From the NCBI GenBank assembly GCA_900469965.1, contig UBZP01000017.1, forward strand, positions 62,001 to 126,000: a DNA stretch of 64,000 nucleotides. The letters are read 5' to 3'. The notes below the pieces were generated by a model, which searched no databases, was not told where the DNA came from, and saw only the letters and a list, made by a program, of their open reading frames with translations. The stretch comes from Hyphomicrobiales bacterium. GTDB taxonomy: Bacteria > Pseudomonadota > Alphaproteobacteria > Rhizobiales > Rhizobiaceae. The position numbers and the translations under genes were made by a program. Below, piece by piece: positions 16,115 to 24,251 of this stretch (position 1 is its first letter; each line of letters begins with the position of its first letter).

Positions 16115-17016
16115 TGCGACATATCCTGCCCTCCGACCTCTCCCCGTTCCTGGCGCTGGCGCGGCACCGGAGCTTCCGCCGCGCGGCCGACGACCTCGGC
16201 TGCACGCCCTCGGCGCTGAGCCACGCGCTGAAAGCGCTGGAGGCGCGGCTCGACCTGCGCCTCTTCAACCGCACCACCCGCAGCGTCGCGCTCACCGAAG
16301 CCGGCGAACGGCTGCTTGCCCGCGTGGCGCCGGCCTTCCGCGACATCGAGGATGCACTCGACGATCTCAACAACCTCCGGGGCACGCCGGTCGGGCGGCT
16401 GCGGCTGAACGCGGCGCGCATTTCGTCCAAGATGGTCCTCCTGCCCTATGTCGTGCGGTTTCTCGAAGCCTACCCGCGCATCAGCATCGAGATCGTGGTC
16501 GAAGACGATCTCGTCGACATGGTTTCGGAAGGCTTCGATGCCGGCGTGCGGTTTGGCGAGGTCGTCGCGCAGGACATGATCGCCGTGCCGATCGGGCCGC
16601 GCCAGCGATCGGCCATCGTGGCATCGCCCGCCTTCTTCGAGCGCCATCCGAAGCCGTCCAGCCCGGAGCAGCTGAAGGCGCTGCCCTGCATCGGCCTGCG
16701 CTTCGCAAGCGGCCGCGTCTACGCATGGGAATTCGAGCGCGGCGGCGTGGAACTGAGCGTGGAGGTGGAGGGGCCGCTGATCGTCGGCGACCAGGACATG
16801 ATGGTCGACGCCGCACTCCTCGGCGCAGGCGTCGCCTATGCCTTCGAGGACCAGGTGCGAGCGCTCGTGGACGAGAAGCGGCTGGTCCGCGTGCTCGAGG
16901 ACTGGTGCCCCTACTATGGCGGCTTCTACCTCTACTACCCGAGCCGGCGGCAGATGCCGGCCGCGCTCCGCGCCTTTGTCGATTTCGTGAGGACGACGGC
17001 GGCCGCGCCCGGATAA
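16114..17016 (+). CDS. LysR-family transcriptional regulator
   Basis: 300 residues, normal LysR length. The N-terminal helix-turn-helix is FRRAADDLGCTPSALSHALKALE followed by LRLFNRTTRSVALTEAG. The rest is a substrate-binding domain of the subgroup that often controls divergent SDR genes (LRLNAARISSKMVLLPYVVRFLE). Its 5' end abuts a palindrome, which fits autoregulation. Confidence 0.92.
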   Translation: MRHILPSDLSPFLALARHRSFRRAADDLGCTPSALSHALKALEARLDLRLFNRTTRSVALTEAGERLLARVAPAFRDIEDALDDLNNLRGTPVGRLRLNAARISSKMVLLPYVVRFLEAYPRISIEIVVEDDLVDMVSEGFDAGVRFGEVVAQDMIAVPIGPRQRSAIVASPAFFERHPKPSSPEQLKALPCIGLRFASGRVYAWEFERGGVELSVEVEGPLIVGDQDMMVDAALLGAGVAYAFEDQVRALVDEKRLVRVLEDWCPYYGGFYLYYPSRRQMPAALRAFVDFVRTTAAAPG

Positions 17017-17349
17017 CCGCACCGGGGCGGAGCTGCCAGCCGGAGAAACCGGTTCTGCTGCAAACTTCGGATGAGATGCCTGCGGTTGTCCACGCGACAA
17101 GCAGCGGTTCTCTCGTGCGTGCCGGCCATGTTGCGCGACATCTACCGCGTCGATGCCCGCATCGAATCCTGCTCCCGCGGCCGGCCCATGGTGATCGTCG
17201 ACGGGGCGCTGTAGCCGCGTTCGTAGCGCACCGTTTACTTGCATCGGAATTAAGCAGAATATTAGCAATTGGGAGAAAGCCGTCGGCCTTACTCTCTTTG
17301 CGTTCCTTGCTCGAACGGCTTTCGCCCAGGTTCAAGGGAGGAACCGATC
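17017..17349. other. Intergenic region with a leader hairpin
   Basis: 333 bases without a gene. A 9-bp inverted repeat GAAAGCCGT (17275-17283) and ACGGCTTTC (17315-17323) lies in the presumed 5' leader of the sugar-binding protein gene. An AT-richer stretch at 17235-17270 may hold the promoter; no exact hexamers are claimed. Confidence 0.4.
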
Positions 17350-18432
17350 ATGAGGCGGTATTTATTGTACGCGGCATCGACCGCGGCATTGTCGCTTGCT
17401 GTCTCGAATGCATGGGCGCAGTCGGGCAGCGTGGAGAAAGCGGTTGGCGGCTACAACTTCGAGGAGGCCGCCAAGGAGGACCCCGGCACGAAGGACTTCC
17501 ATTCGGCCGACGGCCACCTGACCTTCGCCATCGTCACCCACACCGCCGGCAACGGCTTCTTCGACCCGGTCTATGTCGGCGCCACCGTTGCCGGCAACAT
17601 GGTCGGCGCGAAGATCCTGCTGCTCGGCTCGGAGTCGCCGGTGGACGATCCGGCCCGCGAAATCGAGATCCTGAACCAGATCGTGCAGGATCCGACGATC
17701 GACGGCATCATCATGACGACGCCGCAGGTCGGCGCCTACAACGACATCGTCAAGGCCGCCGAAGCCAAGGGCATCCCGGTGGCGACGACGAACTCCTTCG
17801 ACGGCACCATCCTGAACCGCAGCGGCATCAGTCATACCGGCCAGGATGCGTCTGCGGCCGCGATCGGCGGCGAGGCGCTGGCCAAATGCGTGCTCGACAG
17901 CGGCAAGACCAGCGGTTCGATCGTGCTGCCGTCGTCCACTGCGATGGGCAATATCGAGGTGAACAACCGGGTGACCTCGGCCTTCAACGCCATCGTCAAG
18001 ACGCTGAAGGACGCCGGCAAGCTCGAGAGCTTCAAGGTCGACGCCGGTCCGGAGAATGTCGGGATCGACACGAATCCGAACGATCCGGTCAATGCGCTGG
18101 TCTCGCTGTTCGAGTCGCGTGGCGATGTCGTCGGCGCCTTCACCGCCAACAACGTGTTCACGCCCCCGCTCGTCAAGGCGGTGTCACAGATGGGCCTGAC
18201 CGGCAAGTTCTGCGCCTTCGGCTTCGACCTCGGGCCGGCGCAGCAGGAGGGCATCGCCGCCGGCAACCTGACCGGTTCGCTGGGACAGCAGCCCTTCCTG
18301 CAGGGCTTCTGGCCGGTGATGCAGCTCTATCTCCAGATCGACCGCGGCATCTCGGCCGCCAATCTGGACACCAGGGCCCAACTGGTGACGAAGGACAACG
18401 TCGCCAAGGTCGGCAAGCGGTTCGAGAACTGA
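17350..18432 (+). CDS. Sugar ABC transporter substrate-binding protein
   Basis: 360 residues with signal peptide MRRYLLYAASTAALSLAV...AWAQ. The mature part is a periplasmic binding protein of the RbsB/FrcB type (TFAIVTHTAGNGFFDPVYVGA, GIIMTTPQVGAYNDIVKAAEAKGIPV split over the hinge, GAFTANNVFTPPLVKAVSQMG). GGGAGGAAC precedes the ATG. It is the first gene of an operon with a double permease and a single-domain ATPase, the FrcBCA-like layout. A sugar or polyol ligand is expected but not specified. Confidence 0.92.
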   Translation: MRRYLLYAASTAALSLAVSNAWAQSGSVEKAVGGYNFEEAAKEDPGTKDFHSADGHLTFAIVTHTAGNGFFDPVYVGATVAGNMVGAKILLLGSESPVDDPAREIEILNQIVQDPTIDGIIMTTPQVGAYNDIVKAAEAKGIPVATTNSFDGTILNRSGISHTGQDASAAAIGGEALAKCVLDSGKTSGSIVLPSSTAMGNIEVNNRVTSAFNAIVKTLKDAGKLESFKVDAGPENVGIDTNPNDPVNALVSLFESRGDVVGAFTANNVFTPPLVKAVSQMGLTGKFCAFGFDLGPAQQEGIAAGNLTGSLGQQPFLQGFWPVMQLYLQIDRGISAANLDTRAQLVTKDNVAKVGKRFEN

Positions 18433-18503
18433 TCTTGCCCGAAGAGCGGGAGGGGCCGGATCCCTCCCGCATCGCGGGCTGAAGAAGCAATCGGACCTCG
18501 CCC

Positions 18504-20758
18504 ATGGTGCAACAGACGATTTCGCTCGGCCGACCGCCTCCCCAGCTCGCTGGCGGCTGGGAGGCCGGGCTTTTGCTGTTCCTGGTCCTGCTCTACGCCG
18601 CGGGCGCGCTCGCAAACCCGACCTTCTTCGCCTCCACGGAGGCGCTCCATGCCCTGCTGCGCGACACCTCCCGGATCGGCATCATCGCGGTGGGAATGAC
18701 CTTCGTCATCGTCAACAAGGACCTCGATCTCTCGGTCGGTTCCATCTACGGGCTCATCGCCGTGGTGTTCGCGCGGCTGTTTGCGCCCGGTCTGCTCGAC
18801 CTCGGCATCGTGAGCGCGATCGTGCTCTGCGGGCTTCTCGGGGCGGCGATCGGCCTCCTCAACGGGGTGCTCGTGACCGTCCTCAGGGCGCCGGCGTTCA
18901 TCGCGACGCTGACGATGCTGTTCATCGGCCGCGGCCTCGTCCTGGCGCTGACCCAGGGCCAGGCGATCTACTATTCCGACCGGGCGGCCGAGTATCCCCG
19001 CTTCTTCCACCTGGGCGAAGCCAATGCGCTCGGCTTCAACAACCAGATCCTGGTCTTCGCCCTCGTCGCCACGGTCGGCGCCTACGTGCTCGCCAAGACG
19101 CGCTGGGGCTACGAGACCTTCGCCACCGGCGGCAACGAGCAGGCGGCGATCTATGCCGGCATTCCGACGCGCTGGGTGCGCATCCGCGCCTATCTGATCT
19201 CGTCGCTGTGCGCGACCCTTGCGGCGCTCCTGTCGGCGGCGCAGGACAAGGGGGTCACCCCGCTCTACGGCGTCACCTGGGAGCTCACGGTGATCGCGGC
19301 TGTCATCATCGGCGGGGCGTCGATCCTCGGTGGCCGCGGCCGGGTGATCGGCTCCTGCCTCGGGGCGGCGGTCGTCGTCCTGATCGACAAGGTTCTGCGC
19401 GAGGGATGGCCGATCACGCGCATCGTCGTCATCGACGGGGAAAGCATCGCCGTCAACGCCCGGTTCACCCTGCCGGCGGGCGCGGTGCTGGTCTTCCTCG
19501 GGCTTCTTCTCGTCGCCGCGGTCCTGATCGAGCCGTACCTGATCCGCCGCCAGATCGTGGCAAGGGCCTGGGCCTGGCTGCGCGGCCGGCCACCACCGCC
19601 GGCCACCGAGATGGGCGGAGTGGCCCTCGAAGGGGTGCAGACCAAGGGAGCCATGGCAAGCGACCTGGCGATGACGGCGACCGGCGTCGGCCGGTTTCTC
19701 GCCCGCCGTGATGCGCTTGCGATCATCCTGACGGTGCTCTTGTGGCTGACGGGGCTGGCGCTCAGGCCCGATTACTGGTGGAACCTCTCCAACACCTTCG
19801 CGATCCTGCTCAACTACACCGAGCTCGCGCTCATCGCCGTCGGGCTCACCTATGTCATCGCCGCCGGCGACATCGATCTCTCCGTCGGGGCGGTGCTGGC
19901 GCTGGCCGGCAGCACCGCGGCGTACTTCCTGAAGGTGGTGGGCGCCGATCCGATGACCGCCGTGGCGATGGGGCTGCTCGCGGGCATGACGGCCGGCCTC
20001 GTCAACGCCACGATCACGGTCGGCTTCAAGCTGCCGGCCTTCATCGCCACGCTCGGCATGTTCTACATCGCCCGCGGCCTTGCCGCCTGGTTCGTCGCCG
20101 GCCAGCAGCTGACCGGTTGGCCGGAGGGCTACAACCTGCTCGGCCGTAAGGCGAACGACGTTCTCCTCCATTTCGGCGTATCGCTGCCCCAAGGCTTGCT
20201 TCGCACCGTCGCCGAGGTCGTCAGCGTGCAGACGATCTGGATGGCCCTCGTCGCCCTGGTGGCCGGCGTCGTGCTCGCCTACACGCCGTTCGGGTTGAAG
20301 GTCCTCTCCACCGGGGGCAACCTCCGTGCCGCGAGCTATGCCGGCATCAACACCAACCGCGTCCGCTTCCTCGCACTCCTGCTGTCGGCGCTCTGCGCCT
20401 CGATGGCGGGGATCATCAACATCGCCTATTTCCGCAGTTTCAACCCGGTCGCCGGCCAGTTCCGCGAACTCGATGCCATCGCCTCGGTGATCATCGGCGG
20501 CGGCTCGATCTTCGGCGGCTACGGCACGATCATCGGCTCGCTCGCCGGCGCCGCGGCCATCACGCTGGTGCGTGCGCTGTTGCAGCTGAACGTGCAGGGC
20601 TTCACCATGCCGCAGCACTGGATCAACGTCTTCATCGGCGTCATCCTGATCGTGGCCGTGCTCATCGACATCTGGTGCGCCAGGCGAACCTCGTCGGTCG
20701 CCTGCGGGCGCGTCTGGCGCAACGCAAACCGGCATCGGAGGCGCCGCATGCGGGATGA
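18504..20758 (+). CDS. Sugar ABC transporter double permease (probable 1-base deletion near its 3' end)
   Basis: Two RbsC-type permease domains in one chain: residues about 1-355 (DLDLSVGSIYGLIAVV, APAFIATLTMLFIGRG, IIGGASILGGRG) and about 384-725 (DIDLSVGAVLALAGS, LPAFIATLGMFYIARG, IIGGGSIFGGYG). As given, the frame runs on through WCARRTSSVACGRVWRNANR into the ATPase. Inserting one G after 20675 instead gives IDIWVRQANLVGRLRARLAQ and a stop at 20756-20758, the usual kind of ending for this family, overlapping the ATPase start. I therefore annotate two genes with a likely frameshift, either real or a sequencing error. Confidence 0.8.
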
Positions 20759-21524
20759 CGCTGAAACACCGATCGTGGAGATGAAAGGGATCGAGAAGGC
20801 CTTCGGGGCGGTGCAGGCGCTACGCTCGGTCGACCTCGTGCTCTATCCGGGCGAAATCCTCGGCCTCGTCGGCGACAATTCCGCCGGCAAGTCGACGCTG
20901 ATGAAGATCCTGACGGGCGCCTACCAGCGCGACGCCGGGGAGATATTCGTCGCCGGCCGGCCGGTGCATTTCAAGAGCCCGCACGAGAGCCGCGACGCCG
21001 GCATCGAGATGATCTACCAGGATTTCGCACTCTGCGGGAACATGGACGTCGGCCAGAACATCTTTCTCGGCCGCTGGCCCTTGAGGGGGCCATTCGTCAG
21101 CCGGCGCCAGATGTATGCGGAGGCCGACAGGGTGCTGAAGCGCCTCAAGGTCGACGTCAACTCGGTCTACCAGAAGGTCGAGAGCCTGTCGGGCGGCCGC
21201 CAGCAATCGGTGGCAATCGCCCGCGCCATCTCCTTCGAGCCGCGTGTGGTGATCCTCGACGAGCCGACGGCCAACCTTTCGGCGATGGCGACCGAACGCC
21301 TCCTGGAAACGATGCTCGAACTCAAGAGGCAGGGTGTTGCCCAGATCATCATCTCGCACCGCCTGGTCGACATATTCGCGGTCGGCGACCGCGTCATGGT
21401 CCTGAAACGCGGCGAGTTCGTCGGCGACCGCTACATCCGGCAGACCGACGAGCACGAGGTCCTGGAGATCATCGTTTCCGGGACGCGGCAGAGCGCATTG
21501 ACGGCGGATGAAGCAAGGCGATAG
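20748..21524 (+). CDS. Sugar ABC transporter ATPase, single domain (FrcA-like)
   Basis: 258 residues, one nucleotide-binding domain rather than the two of RbsA. Walker A GDNSAGKST, signature LSGGRQQSVAIARA, Walker B VVILDEPTANLS and the switch histidine in IIISHRLVDIF. The ATG at 20748 has GGAGG seven bases upstream, which supports separate translation even though the upstream permease frame is open into it. A dimer would energise the double permease. A sugar FrcA-type protein is the closest known kind. Confidence 0.88.
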   Translation: MRDDAETPIVEMKGIEKAFGAVQALRSVDLVLYPGEILGLVGDNSAGKSTLMKILTGAYQRDAGEIFVAGRPVHFKSPHESRDAGIEMIYQDFALCGNMDVGQNIFLGRWPLRGPFVSRRQMYAEADRVLKRLKVDVNSVYQKVESLSGGRQQSVAIARAISFEPRVVILDEPTANLSAMATERLLETMLELKRQGVAQIIISHRLVDIFAVGDRVMVLKRGEFVGDRYIRQTDEHEVLEIIVSGTRQSALTADEARR

Positions 21525-21729
21525 CGCCTGTTGTGGCGGCCGCTTCTCCGGGCTGCCGACGATCGGGCCGGCCGCGCAAGCACCCCGAGGCTGCCTGTGG
21601 CTCGCGACAATATTCTTGTGAAAAACAGAATACTAGGGCACAATTTGTGCATGCACCCCGAAGTGCGGAACTATCTCAATTCCGGCCATCTCGCGCCGAT
21701 TGACAGTTCGCGTGGGAGGGCCGGCGTCA
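21525..21729 (+). promoter_or_regulatory. Promoter region of the nuo operon
   Basis: 205 bases. Two palindromes lie in its AT-rich centre: TATTCT (21611-21616) with AGAATA (21627-21632), and GCACAATTTGTGC (21638-21650). They are candidate regulator sites for the plus-strand complex I genes. No canonical FNR box was found. Confidence 0.4.
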
Positions 21730-22230
21730 ATGGACCAGGGGTTCTTTCTTCTGTTCGCCACGGTGTCCGTGATCACGGCCCTGATGCTGGTCGTGGCGCG
21801 AAATCCGGTGCACAGCGCCCTGGCGCTGATGGCCTGCTTCCTGCAGATTTCGGCAATCTTCGTCCTGCTCGAGGCGCCGCTGCTCGCGGTGATCCAGATC
21901 TTCGTCTATGTCGGCGCGATCATGGTCCTGTTCCTGTTCGTGATCATGATGATCGACATGCGCGAAGCCGTTCTGCAGCGGTTTCTGCCGGGCGGAAACC
22001 TGCCGGCCCTGGTGCTGCTGGTCGTGCTCGGGGTCGAGATGATCGTGCTGGTGTTCTGGAGCGACAGCTTCTCGGTCGCGACGCCTGCCACGGCCGGCGG
22101 CGGCGATACGATCCGAACGCTCGGCACGACGCTCTTTGCCGACTATCTCCTGCCGTTTGAAGCCGCCTCCGTCATCCTGCTCGTGGCCCTCGTCGGCGCC
22201 ATCGTCCTGGCGCGGAAGGAGCCGGGCTGA
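21730..22230 (+). CDS. nuoJ: NADH-quinone oxidoreductase subunit J
   Basis: 166 residues, five membrane helices. Helix 3 region [24 protein letters not shown] is the NuoJ hallmark with the pi-bulge segment. It belongs to the proton-translocating membrane arm. GGGAGGG precedes the ATG. It is the first gene of the plus-strand cluster, unlike the standard order where nuoA leads. The stop overlaps the nuoK start by one base. Confidence 0.96.
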   Translation: MDQGFFLLFATVSVITALMLVVARNPVHSALALMACFLQISAIFVLLEAPLLAVIQIFVYVGAIMVLFLFVIMMIDMREAVLQRFLPGGNLPALVLLVVLGVEMIVLVFWSDSFSVATPATAGGGDTIRTLGTTLFADYLLPFEAASVILLVALVGAIVLARKEPG

Positions 22231-22532
22231 TGGTGCCGCTTTCCTGGTCTGTCCTGCTCGGCGTGGTCCTGTTCGTCATCGGCGCGGGAGGCGTGCTGCT
22301 TAGGCGCAACATCCTCGTCGTATTGATGTCGCTGGAGCTGCTGCTCAACTCGGTCAACATCAACTTCATCGCCTTCGGGCGTCACTACGACGATTTCCGC
22401 GGCCAGATCTTTGCGATCTTCGTGATCGCCATCACGGCGGCGGAAGTCGCCGTCGCCCTTGGCATCCTCGTCGCACTCGTGAGGAACAAGCACACCCTCA
22501 AGGTGGACGACGTCACCATCATGAAAGGATAG
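22230..22532 (+). CDS. nuoK: NADH-quinone oxidoreductase subunit K
   Basis: 100 residues, three membrane helices. The two conserved membrane glutamates are visible in [16 protein letters not shown] and [16 protein letters not shown]. It links the quinone-side module to the antiporter-like subunits. Translationally coupled to nuoJ (TGATG). Confidence 0.97.
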   Translation: MVPLSWSVLLGVVLFVIGAGGVLLRRNILVVLMSLELLLNSVNINFIAFGRHYDDFRGQIFAIFVIAITAAEVAVALGILVALVRNKHTLKVDDVTIMKG

Positions 22533-22536
22533 CGGC

Positions 22537-24000
22537 TTGGACCCGGCGATTTCGATCCGGCCGCTCGTTGCCGTCGCCGTTCCCGGTCTGGCGGCGCTCG
22601 CCATCCTTGTGCTGCGCAACCGTGAAACGCTGAGGGACGCCGTTTCGCCGCTCGCTGCGGTTATCCTGCTTGCGATCGTCGCCTCGATGGCGCCGACGGT
22701 GCTTTCGGGTGGGACGGTCGATCTGCGCCTGTTCGAGATCCTGCCGGGGATTGACTTCGCGTTCCGGGCCGACGCGCTTGGCATGGTGTTCGCCACGGTG
22801 TCGTCGCTCCTGTGGGTGCTGGCCGCGATCTATTCCATCGGCTACATGCGGCACCTGAACGAGCACGCGCAGACCCGCTTCTTCGCCTGTTTCGCCACCA
22901 GCATCGCTGCAGCCGTCGGCGGCGCCTTCGCCGCCAATCTGTTCACGCTGGTCATCTTCTACGAGGTGCTGAGCCTCGTGACCTACCCGCTCGTCTATCA
23001 CCACGAGGACGAGGAGGGATGGAGGGGGGGCCGCAAGTACCTCGTCTATCTGATGGGCGCCTCGAAGAGCGTCCTCCTCGCGGCGCTGGCGCTGACCTAC
23101 ACCATCGCAGGCTCGCTCGACTTCGTGCCGGGCGGGCTTCTGGCGGATGCCAACGCCTCGCCGGCGCTGCTGGCGACCGTCTACTTCTGCTACCTGTTCG
23201 GCTTCGCCAAGGCCGCCGTCATGCCGATGCACGCCTGGCTGCCTGCCGCCATGGTGGCGCCGACACCGGTGAGCGCGCTCCTGCATGCCGTGGCCGTCGT
23301 CAAGATGGGCGTGTTCTGCGTGTTGCGCCTGGTGTTCGACGTCTTCGGGGTCGGGCTGGTCGGCAGGCTCGGTCTCGGCATCGCCACCGCCTACCTGGTC
23401 TCGTTCACGATCCTGATGGCGTCGGTCTACGCGCTGACGCGGGACGACCTGAAGGCGAGGCTCGCCTATTCGACGGTGAGCCAGCTCTCCTACATCGTGC
23501 TGGGCGCGGTTCTGGTGTCGCCGGTCGCGATGGTCGGCGGCATCATCCATATCGCCGCGCACGCCTTCTCCAAGATCACGCTCTTCTTTTGCGCCGGCTC
23601 GATCTACTGCGCGTCGGGAAAACGCAACATCAGCGACATGGCCGGCATCGGCCGCAGGTTGCCCTGGACGATGGGCGCCTTTTTCGTCGCCTCGCTGAGC
23701 ATGATCGGGATCCCGCCGACAGCCGGTTTCGTCAGCAAGTGGTATCTGGCGCAGGGAACGGTGGAGGGAGGGCAGGTCGCCTTCCTGGTCGTGCTCCTGG
23801 CGAGTTCGGTCCTCAACGCGGCCTACTTCCTGCCGGTCAGCTATGCCGCCTTCTTCCAGCCGGAGCCACAGGACGGTCGGCCGCCGGTTCGCGAGATTCC
23901 GATGGTGGCCGTCCCGCTGGTGGCGACCGCGGCGCTCTCGGTCTTGATGGGGATCTTCCCCGGCTATTTTCTCACGCTCGCGGACGGAGTGGTCAGATGA
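22537..24000 (+). CDS. Extra antiporter-like complex I subunit (MrpD/NuoM-like)
   Basis: 487 residues, about 14 membrane helices, no C-terminal lateral helix. Pump residues are present: glutamate in VIFYEVLSLVTYPLV (helix 5), lysine in GFAKAAVMPMHAWLP (helix 7), histidine/lysine in LLHAVAVVKMG (helix 8) and lysine in FVSKWYLA (helix 12). Starts with TTG; AAAGGA lies 7 bases upstream and no ATG fits. It resembles MrpD and NuoM more than NuoL. Together with the next large subunit, NuoM and NuoN it makes four antiporter-like subunits in the locus. Confidence 0.9.
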   Translation: MDPAISIRPLVAVAVPGLAALAILVLRNRETLRDAVSPLAAVILLAIVASMAPTVLSGGTVDLRLFEILPGIDFAFRADALGMVFATVSSLLWVLAAIYSIGYMRHLNEHAQTRFFACFATSIAAAVGGAFAANLFTLVIFYEVLSLVTYPLVYHHEDEEGWRGGRKYLVYLMGASKSVLLAALALTYTIAGSLDFVPGGLLADANASPALLATVYFCYLFGFAKAAVMPMHAWLPAAMVAPTPVSALLHAVAVVKMGVFCVLRLVFDVFGVGLVGRLGLGIATAYLVSFTILMASVYALTRDDLKARLAYSTVSQLSYIVLGAVLVSPVAMVGGIIHIAAHAFSKITLFFCAGSIYCASGKRNISDMAGIGRRLPWTMGAFFVASLSMIGIPPTAGFVSKWYLAQGTVEGGQVAFLVVLLASSVLNAAYFLPVSYAAFFQPEPQDGRPPVREIPMVAVPLVATAALSVLMGIFPGYFLTLADGVVR

Positions 24001-24251
24001 TCAGGCATATCGTCGACTTCTTTGGTGACGAGGCCCATGCGCGGCTCCGCCGCCGGCTGTTCTATCTGGTGCTGGTCCTGGTCGTCGCCGCCGACTTCGT
24101 CGTTCCCCGCGAACATGCCGAATATCTCTGGGAGCGCCTGCCGGGCTGGTCCGCCGCCTATGGCTTCGGCTCCTGCGTGCTGCTGATTTTCGTTTCCAAG
24201 TTCCTGGGCCACCAAGGCGGGCTGATGCGGCGCGAGGACTATTATGACTGA
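23997..24251 (+). CDS. Small two-helix membrane protein embedded in nuo operon
   Basis: 84 residues, MIRHIVDFFGDEAHARLRRR followed by two hydrophobic segments (FYLVLVLVVAADFVV and GFGSCVLLIFVSKFLG) and an acidic tail MRREDYYD. Its ATG overlaps the stop of the preceding subunit (ATGA), and its 3' end overlaps the start of the next by 8 bases. Such coupling implies a structural or assembly part of the membrane arm, possibly spacing the two extra pumps. I do not recognise a named family. Confidence 0.8.
   Translation: MIRHIVDFFGDEAHARLRRRLFYLVLVLVVAADFVVPREHAEYLWERLPGWSAAYGFGSCVLLIFVSKFLGHQGGLMRREDYYD

Noticed and set aside
18327-20735. 802-codon minus-strand frame opposite the sugar permease
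   Set aside because: Low-complexity, charged composition with no domain; the plus-strand frame encodes conserved permease helices.
18504-21524. A natural three-domain ABC fusion protein
   Set aside because: A one-base correction restores a family-typical permease end and a separately initiated ATPase, so the fusion is more likely a frameshift; kept as a finding rather than a feature.
21525-21729. FNR/FixK box in front of the nuo operon
   Set aside because: No TTGAT-N4-ATCAA match or near match was found; the palindromes there have a different sequence.
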